This document shows positions 1 through 10,400 of a stretch of 64,000 nt of DNA, in pieces. The position numbers and the translations under genes were made by a program. Source of the stretch: Thecaphora thlaspeos (Eukaryota; Basidiomycota; Ustilaginomycetes; Urocystidales; Glomosporiaceae); contig UWYS01000004.1 in NCBI GenBank assembly GCA_900291925.1, positions 992,001 to 1,056,000 on the forward strand, in the 5' to 3' direction. The notes beneath the pieces were generated by a model. That model ran no database searches. It saw nothing but the letters and a program-made list of their open reading frames with translations, and was not told where the DNA came from. Each line of letters opens with the position of its first letter. The first letter of the stretch is position 1.

Positions 1-99
1 CCATTCCAGCATCCACCAGCCACAGTAGCTCTCCCGATCTGCCTCTCCGCATCCTTGGAACAGCTCTCAAAGATACACCGGACCGACTCGGACGTGAAC

Positions 100-1221
100 A
101 TGCGCGCCGCCATTGCCACGTCCATTGCCCTCGGCCTAGCGGCCACCGGTGCCAACGCGGCCCCCCACCAGCAGGTCAGCCTGTACGACGCCTTTAACGG
201 CCTTCGCCCGGATATCTACGACGACAGCCTCACTTCCAAGGTCACCCACAACCTTTGGAACACGGTGAGCGGCTGGCTCAGCGCCAGTCACTCGGAGCCT
301 GAGCTCAACCTCGCTCCGGGCACCAAGATGCTCGCCAACGGCTTCCCGACGGCCGACATCGACTCGGTCTCCGCTCCGCGCTTCGTCGTCTACGGCGATA
401 GCGACGTCGCTAGTCAGACGTACGGCGCTCCGCCCGCCGCCAGCATCAGCGGCTTTGACGTGTACAACTTTGCCTTTTGGACGGTCAAGTGGGGCGTCGC
501 GGATAATGCGGCCAAGTTCGCCGCCAAGTCAGCGGCGGACCGCAAGTGGTTCAAGTCGCGCTACGCCAGCGCCGGGATGAAGCTGATGGTGTCGCTCTTT
601 GGCGCGGACGATGCGCCGCAGTCGCTCGGACGCAATGCGACGCAGCTCGGCAAGGAGATCGCGACGTGGGTCAAGAAGATGGGCCTCGACGGCGTCGATG
701 TCGACTACGAAGAGGAGCGCCTCTTTGACCAGGGCAAGTCGACCGACTGGCTCATCGAACTCACACGGAGCCTCCGCGCCAACCTCCCCTCGCCCGACTA
801 CATCATCACCCATGCGCCGCTCGCGCCTTGGTTCAACACCGACATCTACAAGGACGGAGGCTACACCAAGATCCACAAGGAAGTCGGCTCGCTCATCGAC
901 TGGTACAACGTCCAGTTCTACAACCAGGATTCCTACATCACCTGCGACTCCCTCCTTTGGGACAGCTCCGACGGACCCTATCCGATGACTTCGTTGTTCG
1001 AGATCGCAAAGTACTGGGGAGTACCGCTGGACAAGCTCGTCGTCGGCAAGCCGGGCAACACGCAAGATGCCGCCAACGGCTTCATGAAGCCCTCCGTCCT
1101 CGGTCGTTGCCTAAAGACGGCCGTAGAGAACGGCTGGAACGCCGGTGCCTCGTTTTGGGAGTTTCCGCACATGACGGCCTCCCGTCTCAAGGTCATCACC
1201 GACGCTTCCGGTCTCAAGTAG
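100..1221 (+). CDS. Secreted GH18 chitinase-like glycoside hydrolase
   Basis: This is a single-exon gene of 373 residues. The first in-frame ATG, at 100, opens a clear signal peptide (MRAAIATSIALGLAATGANA, then APHQQ), so the product should be secreted. The GH18 signature DxxDxDxE is present as DGVDVDYE, with D197, D200 and D202 and the presumed catalytic acid E204. A late SFWEFPHM segment fits the last strand of the TIM barrel. GH18 enzymes cleave beta-1,4 GlcNAc polymers by substrate-assisted catalysis. The short barrel lacks an obvious chitin-binding module or Ser/Thr linker, so a narbonin-like or endo-N-acetylglucosaminidase-like member is also possible. The upstream in-frame TTG at 55 was not used because it would bury the signal peptide. 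Confidence 0.88.
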   Translation: MRAAIATSIALGLAATGANAAPHQQVSLYDAFNGLRPDIYDDSLTSKVTHNLWNTVSGWLSASHSEPELNLAPGTKMLANGFPTADIDSVSAPRFVVYGDSDVASQTYGAPPAASISGFDVYNFAFWTVKWGVADNAAKFAAKSAADRKWFKSRYASAGMKLMVSLFGADDAPQSLGRNATQLGKEIATWVKKMGLDGVDVDYEEERLFDQGKSTDWLIELTRSLRANLPSPDYIITHAPLAPWFNTDIYKDGGYTKIHKEVGSLIDWYNVQFYNQDSYITCDSLLWDSSDGPYPMTSLFEIAKYWGVPLDKLVVGKPGNTQDAANGFMKPSVLGRCLKTAVENGWNAGASFWEFPHMTASRLKVITDASGLK

Positions 1222-1960
1222 AAATGACCATGACTCTCGCATTATGTGAATTGCTTCACGATACCCTTAACCGACCGCAAAGAACCGCCCCTCGCGTCAA
1301 GGACAACGAGTTTTATCTCTTATCACTTTCTCCCGTGGAAAGCTTTCTTCTGGGGTCGGCGCAGCTTCCTCTCTCTCTAGGCTCACGTCGCCAGCGTTAC
1401 GATATCTCCCACCATTTTTAATGACCCGCGACGCCGCCGCCAGAGTTTTTACCAGCAACCACCACGCTTTGAACGTCGCCCTTACTCACGCACACACGAA
1501 CGATTTCTCTACGTCTCAACGTATCTTTACGACCGCCGCCCCACGACACAGATAAGGGGGAGAGAAGGATTTTCCCCTCTTTGTCGCTCTCGCTCTTCGT
1601 TCTTCACGACCCGTAGCATATCATTACGACATCCTATCCGACTCATTCTTTCCGTCTCCTCGATCCATCTATGACACCGCTTTGCCTTCTACGACCCTTT
1701 CGATACATTATGCCAAATGATTCAGCCCTCTTCTATTCATTGCATTCTTTTCCTCGCTCTTTCGCCAATTCGTGCGGAACTTGACGCGATAACGAAACGA
1801 CTCTGGGGATATCAGGCGCAAACGTGACGTTTCACGGGTGTATCGTCGTGCGATCGTCCAGCGTCTGAAGCTAGTATGCAAATGGTATGGTGTCGTAGCT
1901 CTTAAAGTACATGCAAACACGGCTCGAACACTCCGACTTCGAGCGGCGAGAAAGGTCGTT
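1222..1960. other. Convergent intergenic region
   Basis: These 739 bases separate the 3' ends of the chitinase-like gene and dpb2. The stretch is pyrimidine-rich on the + strand and presumably holds both 3' UTRs. I see no gene or clear repeat here. Confidence 0.6.
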
Positions 1961-4126
1961 CTAGGTCGGTGGAAGTTCGCTGTTTCCATCGCGTCGCAAA
2001 AGGCATTGTGGAAAGGACAGGTCAACGTCCAAACTCCACGTCGTGACGTAGCGACAGGATCAACGTACCTTCGCTCCATCCTACCGTTGGCAGGGTAGTA
2101 GGTGGACCATCCGAACGAAGACCCGCGAAAGGAGCCTGGGTTGAAGACGTGGCAGCCTTCGTAGGTCAGTTCGAAGCGGTCGTAGGTGTCTGCGAGCACC
2201 AGCTGTGGTCGACGTCGTGGCAGAAGGGACAATAGAACGTCAGGACCGGCTAGCAAGGGCAGAGGTGAGGGTTAGGAGCGGAAAGGAGAGACTCACAGCG
2301 GTGGGCATCGGATACAGTCTGAGTGCATGGTCGTGTTCCCACAACACCGGTCGCACCGTCTGTGGAAGTGGACAGAGGTTCGCCTGGTCGAGCAACGTCG
2401 AGACCAGCTACTCGTCGCCACCGCATGCGATGCAACATCAACATGTCAGCTTCCTTGCCTCCCTTCCATCGTCGAGCACGACTCGGGACCTACTCACAAA
2501 CTTCTTCAGATCGCCCTCCCTTGCCTCTTCCTTGAGCCTGACCGAGTTGCGCAGCATGCGCGCCATGACGCCGTCGCGGTAGACGACAATCTCCTGGCCA
2601 AAGTAGATGATCCGGCACGGGTTGCTGGCAAAGTGGACGCGAGCGCCAAGCTTGGCCTTGAGCTTGGAGGTGAAAATTTCGGGAAGCGCGGGGCGGGGCA
2701 TCAGCGGCGATGCAAAGGGGTCCGAGGGGCCCGGGACCAGGATAAAGTGCGACGAGCGCAGCAGGTCTGGGAAGCCGCCAATCAGGTCGGCGAGGTTGGA
2801 GAAGGCGCCTTTGGGTGGTGGCGGATCAACAGATTCAGGTCGTGTCAGCACGGAGTGATGCGAGCTGGAAGGAGAAGAGGCAAGGATGACGCCCTGGGTA
2901 CTCACTCTGGTACCGCCTCAGCATGTCGCCGCCTGTCCAGGGCGTGCTGCTAAAGTTGCCGCAGAGGACAAAGGCGAACGGGATGAAGCCGGCGTCGACG
3001 TAACCCTGGAGCATCAGCCGGAAGCTGGCCATCGTTTTTGCGTGGTCGAGGTGGAGGTCGGAGATGACGACGATGCATAGGTCGTCGTGCATCTGCTCGT
3101 GGACGCGGAGCGCTTCTTCGTCCTTTGTCGAGATGGCGCCTATCCCGAGCGTGTCGATGTGCGAGTAGAGCTGGCGCGCCTGCCTGCGCGTTTCCGAGGG
3201 CGGATGGCCGAGCGCAAAGACCTTGATGCGCTCCTCGTCGGTGTACTCACCCTCGACTAGGATCATGGCGCCCTCGGTAAAGATGCCCTCGCCCGGGATG
3301 GCCTCCTCGAGGTCGAGGCCGACGCTGCCGTCGGTATCCTCCAGGACGTATCGCCCGTCCTGCGAGGTGGACAGCATGCCAAAGAGGAGAAAGCGCTTCC
3401 CCTGCCGCCCGAGGAGGTTCTTTGTCGATGTAAGCTTCATGAAGGAGTCGCGCTGACGCCCTTTACCGATGGCTAGGGGCGGGCAGAAGTTTTCGTTGCG
3501 CTGGACGGCGGAGCGGACGATGTTGAGGCGCTCGCGGAGGTAGGCTGACTTTGCGGATGCGGCAGGAAGAATGGTGGGACGGACGCTGGTCCGCTCGAAG
3601 ACCTTGCGCTGAGGGTCAAAGACGACGCGGGGCATCGAGAAGGCGTCGATGACGTGGAGGTAGCGGTCCGGGTTGGGACGCTCGCCCTCAGTCAGATCAT
3701 GGATGGCGTGGCTGGCGCTGGCGCTGGCCGCTACGCCACCGGCCGAGTCTACCACGCATAGCTGGTCATAGACGTGTTTGAGGGCTTCCTGCGTGACGAT
3801 GGAGCCTGGACAGTGGATGGAGGAGAGGACTGGGAAAGTGAGCCAGACTTGACCCGCGTGACTAGGCGTCAGCGCTCGCGGATGCGGGTGTACTCACTGC
3901 TGACGCCGGCATCTGCGCCGCTTGCATCTGCCTCTAGGATGCCGGTTGCGAGTGCCTCTATTGCGTCGTCCCACTCTTCTGGTTGCTGGAAGAGGCCGTG
4001 CGAGTCCAGCGTTTGTGCGATGTACAAGATGGCGGACGAGTGGAGCTGGAGGTTGTGCTTCTTTGTAAAGATGCGCAGGATGGTGCGGCGGAGGGCGGGC
4101 GGCGGTGGCGCCGATGCGTCCGGCAT
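1961..4126 (-). CDS. dpb2: DNA polymerase epsilon subunit B (Dpb2)
   Basis: Six exons read on the minus strand: 4126-3898, 3805-2906, 2808-2498, 2407-2297, 2202-2069 and 1979-1961, giving 567 residues. All five introns (89-97 nt) are GT-AG and in phase. The product is the non-catalytic second subunit of the replicative leading-strand polymerase, acting in the nucleus with Pol2 and CMG. The N-terminal helical domain begins [16 protein letters not shown]. An OB fold follows ([20 protein letters not shown]). Next comes the inactivated calcineurin-like phosphoesterase domain, with [19 protein letters not shown] and [10 protein letters not shown] where active phosphatases have GNHD. The C-terminal [18 protein letters not shown] is characteristic of Dpb2/POLE2. 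The tiny last exon adds SELPPT and a stop. The exact acceptor of exon 3 (AAAG) is the least certain junction. Confidence 0.9.
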
Positions 4127-4732
4127 GGTGCTGTGCTAGTGGCTGGTAGCTGGCGCTGATGAGAGTGGTGCGGCCGTGGTGATCGAGACTGGAGGAGGGG
4201 CAGTGGCGTCAGGGACCGACAGAGAGTGAGAAGAGAGAGAAAGAGAGGGGTCTGAGAGCGGGCGGCGGTGTTGCTTTTGGCCCCAAAATCGCGCGACGCG
4301 TCTCGGCCAATTTACGCCAACTCGCGCGCGCGCGGGTCATCAACGAGCGCCCGCATACGGCTCGGTCGCGCGTCACAGCGGGCTACAACGATCCTGACAG
4401 CGTCAACTGCTGAGAGAGAGAGCTATCCTTGGTGCGCCGTGGTTTCCGCGAACGAGTACTGAAAGAAGGCCGTCCGATCTCCACCACCAAATTAGATTGC
4501 GTTCAGCTCGATGTCACACTCTAGTCCGTGCAACCTCAGACGCCAGATTAGCTTAAGGATGCATTCTAGACTCGAGCACGACACAGGCAGCATATTGCAG
4601 CCCTCAGGTCAGACGGAAGAGCACACAGGTGTCAGCGGGCAAAGCTGAGCAAAGAGCAGGAGGCGAGATGTGTGTCTTCCTGCTTTCCCGTATTGTTCGT
4701 CCGTCAACCCGCACGCCGATCTAGCTCGACGC
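4127..4732. other. dpb2 promoter and downstream intergenic region
   Basis: This stretch contains the dpb2 promoter, including an MCB-like hexamer at 4296-4301 and a CG-alternating tract near 4322-4334, followed by the 3' flank of the sulfotransferase-like gene. No ORF here looks coding. Confidence 0.6.
4296..4301. promoter_or_regulatory. MCB-like ACGCGT element upstream of dpb2
   Basis: The palindrome ACGCGT lies about 170 bases upstream of the dpb2 ATG. In ascomycete yeasts this MluI cell-cycle box binds MBF and drives G1/S replication genes, including DNA polymerase subunits. Function here is inferred from sequence and position only. Confidence 0.45.
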
Positions 4733-5761
4733 TCAAGGCTCTTTGATCGTCGTCTTGTGCGCCAAGTACTCGTAGTCCTCGAGGCAGTCCTGGATCGTCT
4801 TTTGGACCTCCTCTGGCAGCTCCTTCTTCTCTGCTCCCCCCGCCGCTCCTGCCTGCTGTTGGGCCGGTTCGGGCGCACTCTGCTTGAAGCCTGTCGAGTT
4901 TTCGGCACCCTTGTGGTAGGTCCCCCACTTCTTCCACTCCTCCACGGGTCCACTCTCCCAGCTCAGCATCTGCTTGTCGAACGGGATCCCCACCGCCTGG
5001 CAGTAGAGCGAGACGGTGTGTTCAGGATATGCGAGCAGGACCTTGGCGTCGATGAGCGGCGGAGGATGCGGCTGGTCCTGGACCTTGCCCGGCTTGGAGT
5101 CGTCCGACGATGATGGCGAGTAGGTGTTGAAGCTGGACGAGGGGTTCGAGATCCAGTCGTACAAGATGCGCAGCTCGGCGTATCCCGCCTCGGCACCGTC
5201 AAAGTACTCGAAGCCGGCCGCCTTTTCCTCTACGCACTTCCAGTACGAGGGCACCGACTTTTGGGGCGTGCGGATGAGGAAGGTGTGCTTGAATCGCTTG
5301 AGTAGCCAGATGGGTAGCAACGTGGGATTCTGCAAAGTGTCTCCCCTGGTGGACGAGGTGTTGTCCGCACTGTCGCTGGTCGAGTCGGTGGCGGGGTAGA
5401 CTTTCGACTCAGGGTGGAGCCGACGCAGCGTATGGGCGGGGAAGATGTACTGGGCCATGTCCTTGATGAAAATGTAGCGGGGAGGCCAATCTTTGTTCTT
5501 GGGCAGGCTGTCGAGCGGAGCGTCCGAGGCGAGGAGTGACTGCGTCACGCTCTCGAGGCTGGTGGACCAGTGCTCGGTGGCTTGGCAGGTAGCGTCGTCG
5601 TAGCGGTGGCATGCGCGCGACTGCGAGTAGTAGAAGGGGTCGCCGAGTGGTTCGTGGAAGACGTGCGTGTCGGAACGTTGCATGAGCGCGCGCTCAAACG
5701 CCGTTGAGCAGGAGCGCGGATGGCACCAGACGATGATCGGGGTCGGTGTGGCCGATGACAT
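4733..5761 (-). CDS. P-loop sulfotransferase-like protein
   Basis: This single exon encodes 342 residues. The first ATG in frame (5759-5761) starts MSSATPTPIIVWCHPRS. The P-loop-like segment WCHPRSCSTAFERAL, followed by HVFHEPLGDPFYYS, resembles the PAPS-binding start of the sulfotransferase superfamily. FIKDMAQYIFP and HTFLIRTPQKSVPSYW match its second and third conserved strands. An acidic, Ser-rich insert around residues 120-145 is family-atypical. A cytosolic enzyme using a sulfonate donor is the simplest reading. Fungal members of this clade are mostly uncharacterised and substrate cannot be inferred. No membrane segment is visible. Confidence 0.72.
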   Translation of the reverse strand: MSSATPTPIIVWCHPRSCSTAFERALMQRSDTHVFHEPLGDPFYYSQSRACHRYDDATCQATEHWSTSLESVTQSLLASDAPLDSLPKNKDWPPRYIFIKDMAQYIFPAHTLRRLHPESKVYPATDSTSDSADNTSSTRGDTLQNPTLLPIWLLKRFKHTFLIRTPQKSVPSYWKCVEEKAAGFEYFDGAEAGYAELRILYDWISNPSSSFNTYSPSSSDDSKPGKVQDQPHPPPLIDAKVLLAYPEHTVSLYCQAVGIPFDKQMLSWESGPVEEWKKWGTYHKGAENSTGFKQSAPEPAQQQAGAAGGAEKKELPEEVQKTIQDCLEDYEYLAHKTTIKEP

Positions 5762-7411
5762 GGCTGCCGGGGTCTTGTTGGTGGTGGGGGTGGTGGTGGA
5801 CGGGAGGAACAGCCTGCCGGGCGTCAACGTTTTAAAGCACGGGCTCCCTTGCTAGCCGTTGCCGGCTGAACCCTTGCACGCTGCTGCAGGGCAAGCGCAC
5901 GTCAGCTGGTACTGGCTCCGTCTTGGGCAAGCTGGCGTGCTGCTGCCTTGCTTTGCTCTGCCGGCGTGCCGTCCTACCGCAGTCCTTGGCAAAGTTTTCG
6001 TCCCTGTGCGCTGCTGTGTGGTGAGGCCGGTTGATCGTCAGAAGGGGCTGAAATTGCACCTTTTCCACCGAGTACGGTACACAGGAGTACTTACCTTTGC
6101 CAGGCTGCTAGGGCGTGAGACGAGTGCATTTCATAGAGTCTGTGGCTCATGCGCAACGCGATCAGACGTTGCGGCAGCGCGACAGCATATGGGCAGCAGG
6201 AGAGGGGCCACGCACGCTCGTCGACCCGTCGACGCTTGGACCCGCAATTGTGATCCCGGCGCGCGCTCCCAGTTATGATTGGCGAAAACTGCACCCGTTG
6301 GCACGGAATAGAGCTGCGATAGGCGGAAGCTACACCCGTCGGCACGGGATGGGGGATCTGATGGTGTGGTGTACTAAAGAGAACCTGCAGGTGCCTCTAC
6401 AGCTTAGACTATGTACAAACCTTTTCACCTTGGCTAACTGCCCTCCTCCCGGCGGCTATCGGCCGGTAGCGTTACCGCGTCCTGGCTATCGGCCGGTAAC
6501 GTTGTCGCGTTTTCCTCAACTCTCCCGATGCCGCCTGACACGCGCTCCCCTGCCTCTCCGCCCAGGCCAGCGCAGCCAACGGTTGGCCCGCGGCTCGAAC
6601 CTCCTTAGCCGCCAGCGTCAGCGTCAGCGTCAGCATCAGCATCAGCATCAGCATCAGCATCAGCGACGCCCGACAACCTCCCCCCCTCCCCCTTTGTTAC
6701 ATAGCGCTTCGTCTCCGGAGCAAAACTTCTTCGACACAGACAGTCTTAGTCGCTCAGTCGCCACTCCAGCTACACCAGCGCGTCGAGCGAATGCAAACGA
6801 AACAGAAACCTAGGCCAAGCGGCCAGTGTGTGACTCTTGACTGGTTTCGCTCATCATCGAGGCTGTACAGGAGAGCAGAGCGAGCGCGCAGTCGAGCCTG
6901 GGACCAAGAAAGCAAAAGCGCCTTTTGTAGGGCGACGACAAGTAGTGAGAAAGCGGCGGCGGTGCGAGAAAGCAAAGAGCTAGAGCATCGTCAAACGAGG
7001 CCGGGGGATATATGTATATCAACTCTCAAATGGCGCACCGCAGGCAGGCGAGCGCGTCTGGCGAGCAGACCCCTACACCTGCCCTCGTGACCACGGGAAA
7101 GAGAGCCTCCGCCGCTGCGTGCCCGCGAGCAGCTGAGAGGGCTTGTGCTTTTAGGACGAGTCGCAAGGAAGAAGACGAAACGAGGGCGCCATGGCGGAAC
7201 GGAACGTAAAAGAGCGAGGTACAGAGACGCGCCATCCTATCGACAAGCAACTACTACTGCAGGCGAAGTCAATGAAGCCGAAGCCAAAATCAGAAACATG
7301 TATCGCCGCGCCTACAAAGGGCGACTGATGATGTCGACGGCCGAAAGAGCGGGGCGGGACGGCCGTGGAGCAAGGAGACCAAGGAGCTTGACGACCAACG
7401 CAGTCTCGACG
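5762..7411. other. Gene-poor intergenic region
   Basis: About 1.65 kb upstream of the sulfotransferase-like gene and downstream of the cyclin gene. It contains a short direct repeat built on CTATCGGCCGGTA (near 6457 and 6486) and the hexanucleotide array at 6613-6666. The ORFs here have no recognisable protein features. Confidence 0.55.
6613..6666. repeat. (CAGCRT)n microsatellite
   Basis: About nine tandem hexamers, first CAGCGT then CAGCAT, are visible directly. Confidence 0.9.
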
Positions 7412-10400
7412 TCAGTGCTGCGACCAGGCCGACGACGCCAGCGGTGCAAACGCGCTGCCGCCGTGCAAGAGCGCCCTCGAGCCGTTGAGCAGCGCAGACG
7501 GGACCAGAGGGCCCGAGAGCGACGAGACGCCGTGCGATCGCAGCGAAGGTGGCGCTGCGGTCCGTCGGTGGCGGCCGTCAAAGTCCGACTGCGTCCGGCT
7601 GAGACAGCTGCGCTGGGCATCGAGGGGCCCGCCGCCACCACCGCCTTGGCGTCCGTGCTCCGACGGCCGGAAGGGAGAGTTGTCGTCGTCAAAGACGTCG
7701 TCGCTGTCCTCGTCGCTGTTCTGAATCGAGCTCAGGCCCGTCGCGACGACGGGCGCCGAGTGGCAGTGCTGGTGATGCGCTTGCAGGTTCGACGAGGGGC
7801 GACGTTGCTGCATCCGGCCCCATGCGCCGCTCTCGCCGCCCTGACTCACAGCAGGGACATCGGCATCGGCCTCCTCTGACGACAGAGTAGAGCCGATCGA
7901 GTCGCCCCGCATCGTCTTGGCCGGCATCGTCGCCGTCGCGGCCGAGTCATCCAGGCTGAACTGGGGAACCGCGTCGAACGGTGAAAGGGCCTCCTCGAGG
8001 ACGAGCAGCATCCGCTTTCGGCATTCCTGATCGCTAGCTGCGGCAGGAAGCGGCCGATCGAAGGACGACCGGCGCGACTGGGGGCGAGCTTCGGCCGCAG
8101 CCGTCGGCTTGCCCGTCCTCTCGTCGTCGAGCGCGAGCTCCTCGCGCGCCCTAACGCCGTGCAAGAAGGCGACCCATGTGTCGTCCGGCACGGCGACCTC
8201 GTAGTTGCACTTCTTGAGGAAGTATGCCTCGATCTGGTTGAGCTCGAGCAGCGGGATCCCGGTCACCTCGTTCCACGTCTTATTGGTGAACGTGTTGTCG
8301 TCGAGGTGCTTGTTGGCAATCATCAAGCCGAGCGTGAACAGCTTGAACGGCGCCGCCGAGGTGGGCTGGGCGAAGAGCTCCATCGCCTCGGGGTCCATTG
8401 AGCCGTCAGCGAGCAGCGCGAGGTAGGGGAGGCGGAGCGCGTACAAGATGCCCAGCAGAAACGCCGTCGGCGAGAGGAGCGTCTGGGCCAGCACCTGATG
8501 AGCGAAACGCCGGAACGCCGGACTTGGCTCGCACGCATGCGCAGAGACAGCGCCCATCGCCGTGTCGCGCGGCGACCTGCTACGGGTGCGCGAGACCGAA
8601 GCAGGGTTGGTGTAGCCAGGCGAGCTCTGCGAAGCCTGGTCACTCGCGGTGACGAGCGAGACAAAGTTCTCCGGGTTGGCGCTCCATCGCCACTGCGGAG
8701 AGACAAGACGCAGCGCAGACAGGATCTTGTCGCGCGCGCGATCAGCCCATCGTATGGAGCTCGTCGATGACATCTTACGCGCCTTGCTACTGCTGCCGCC
8801 GGCGCCGTGCGCATAGACGGACGACTCCGAGTGCGAACGGTCGAGACCAAGCCCCTCGGCGGACGGAAAGGGGGCAGAGTAAGTCGGCCCGTCGCTCTGC
8901 GTCTCGGGAATTGAGTTCATCGACGGGCTGTGGCTGCCCAGCGACGAGGGCGTACCAGGCTCCGAGCTGGTGGCCGAGCTCGCGCCAGAACTGTGGCCGC
9001 CGCCGCCGCCTACCGAACCGTAGCCGTGTGATGAAGAACCCGGTAGGCCGCTCGAGGTGCGGCGACGGCAAGCGTTGGCGGCGGCATCTGAGCCGTGCGA
9101 CGCGGCGCTGTTGAGCTTCGAGACGCTGCTACCGGCGCCGACCGCCAGGCGGTGCAGCTGGCTGACAGACTCGGTGTTGATCAGAGCACCGTTCGAGCCG
9201 GACAGCCCGAGACCGTGATTGGTGGCCGCACGCAACGACACCGTGCTCTCAGGGCCAAATGGCGACTGGAAGGCGTTCCAGTCGCGCGGATGGCCCTTGG
9301 GCAAGCTAGCCGCCGCCCAAGGCGACAACAGCGGCGTCGGCAGCGAAAGGGTGGACGAGCTCGATGGAACCGAGGCCGTACCGCCCGACTGCGTGTCGTC
9401 CCCGCCCTCCCGACCGTGGCCCGTAGACTCGGCCTCGGGTTGCCGCTGGGCCTGGAAGAGGATGTTAGCGTCGAAGAAGGCGGCGCATGCGTTCCAGACG
9501 ACCTGAGCCCCGAACGCGGCGATAGGCACCGAAGACTTGTCCAGGGTATCGGGAGAGGGAGGAGCCGGACCTTTGGGCTGGACATCCGGCATCTCGGCGC
9601 TAGGTGGGGGCACGTTTGGATGGCCCTCAGGCACGGTGTTGTTGACAACGTCGGCATTGTCCGCATCGCGCTGCCGGTCCTGCCTCTGTCTAACTTCGAC
9701 GTCCCACTCTTCGATGTTGTCGCCGCCCATGTTGTCCTGTGCCGGCTGAGGTGCCACGCGCCACACATTGGGCTGCGGAGCTATCTGAACGACGGAAGCC
9801 AGGTCTCCGGGTCGCTGCTGCAGCGGCTGCCACGCACTTGCGCCGTGGTCGGCGGCAGCTGCGTTAACGCCGTGAGCGGGATGACGTCGGGGCTCTTCCG
9901 CGGCGCCCCAGTGAGGCTGGTCGCGTTCGGGCTGAGCCCGGGAGTTGTAGCCGGCGTGGGCCTCCGCCTCGATGCGCAGGCCCTCGGACCATGCCGAAGC
10001 TTTCTCCCCCTCCCGAGCCTCGGCCCACTGCCGGGCGTCGTGGTGTGACGTCTCGCCATCGGCAGCCAAGTTGCGAGGGTAGCGATAGTCCGCAGGCTCG
10101 CCCCAGCTGGCGCCGAAGTTCTGACCGGTACGTCGAAGGTCATAGCGGGTGGACGCGTGTGGGTCGCCGTAGCCGGAAGCCGAAGGTCCTGCGTGTTGGA
10201 TTCGGGACGCGTGCGGGTCCTGGATGGAGGGGAGCTGCGGGCCAGGCGCAGCGGCTGCGGCAGCCGTCGTCGAGCCCTGCTGTGGAATCCAGCCGGAGGA
10301 CTGCGTGCCCTCCTGCCACTCCTGGGCGGTGCGCTGAGCCTCGGCACGTCGAATAGTGTGGTTGCCGTGGTCGAGGAGTTCTCTGCCGCCGCCGCCGCCG

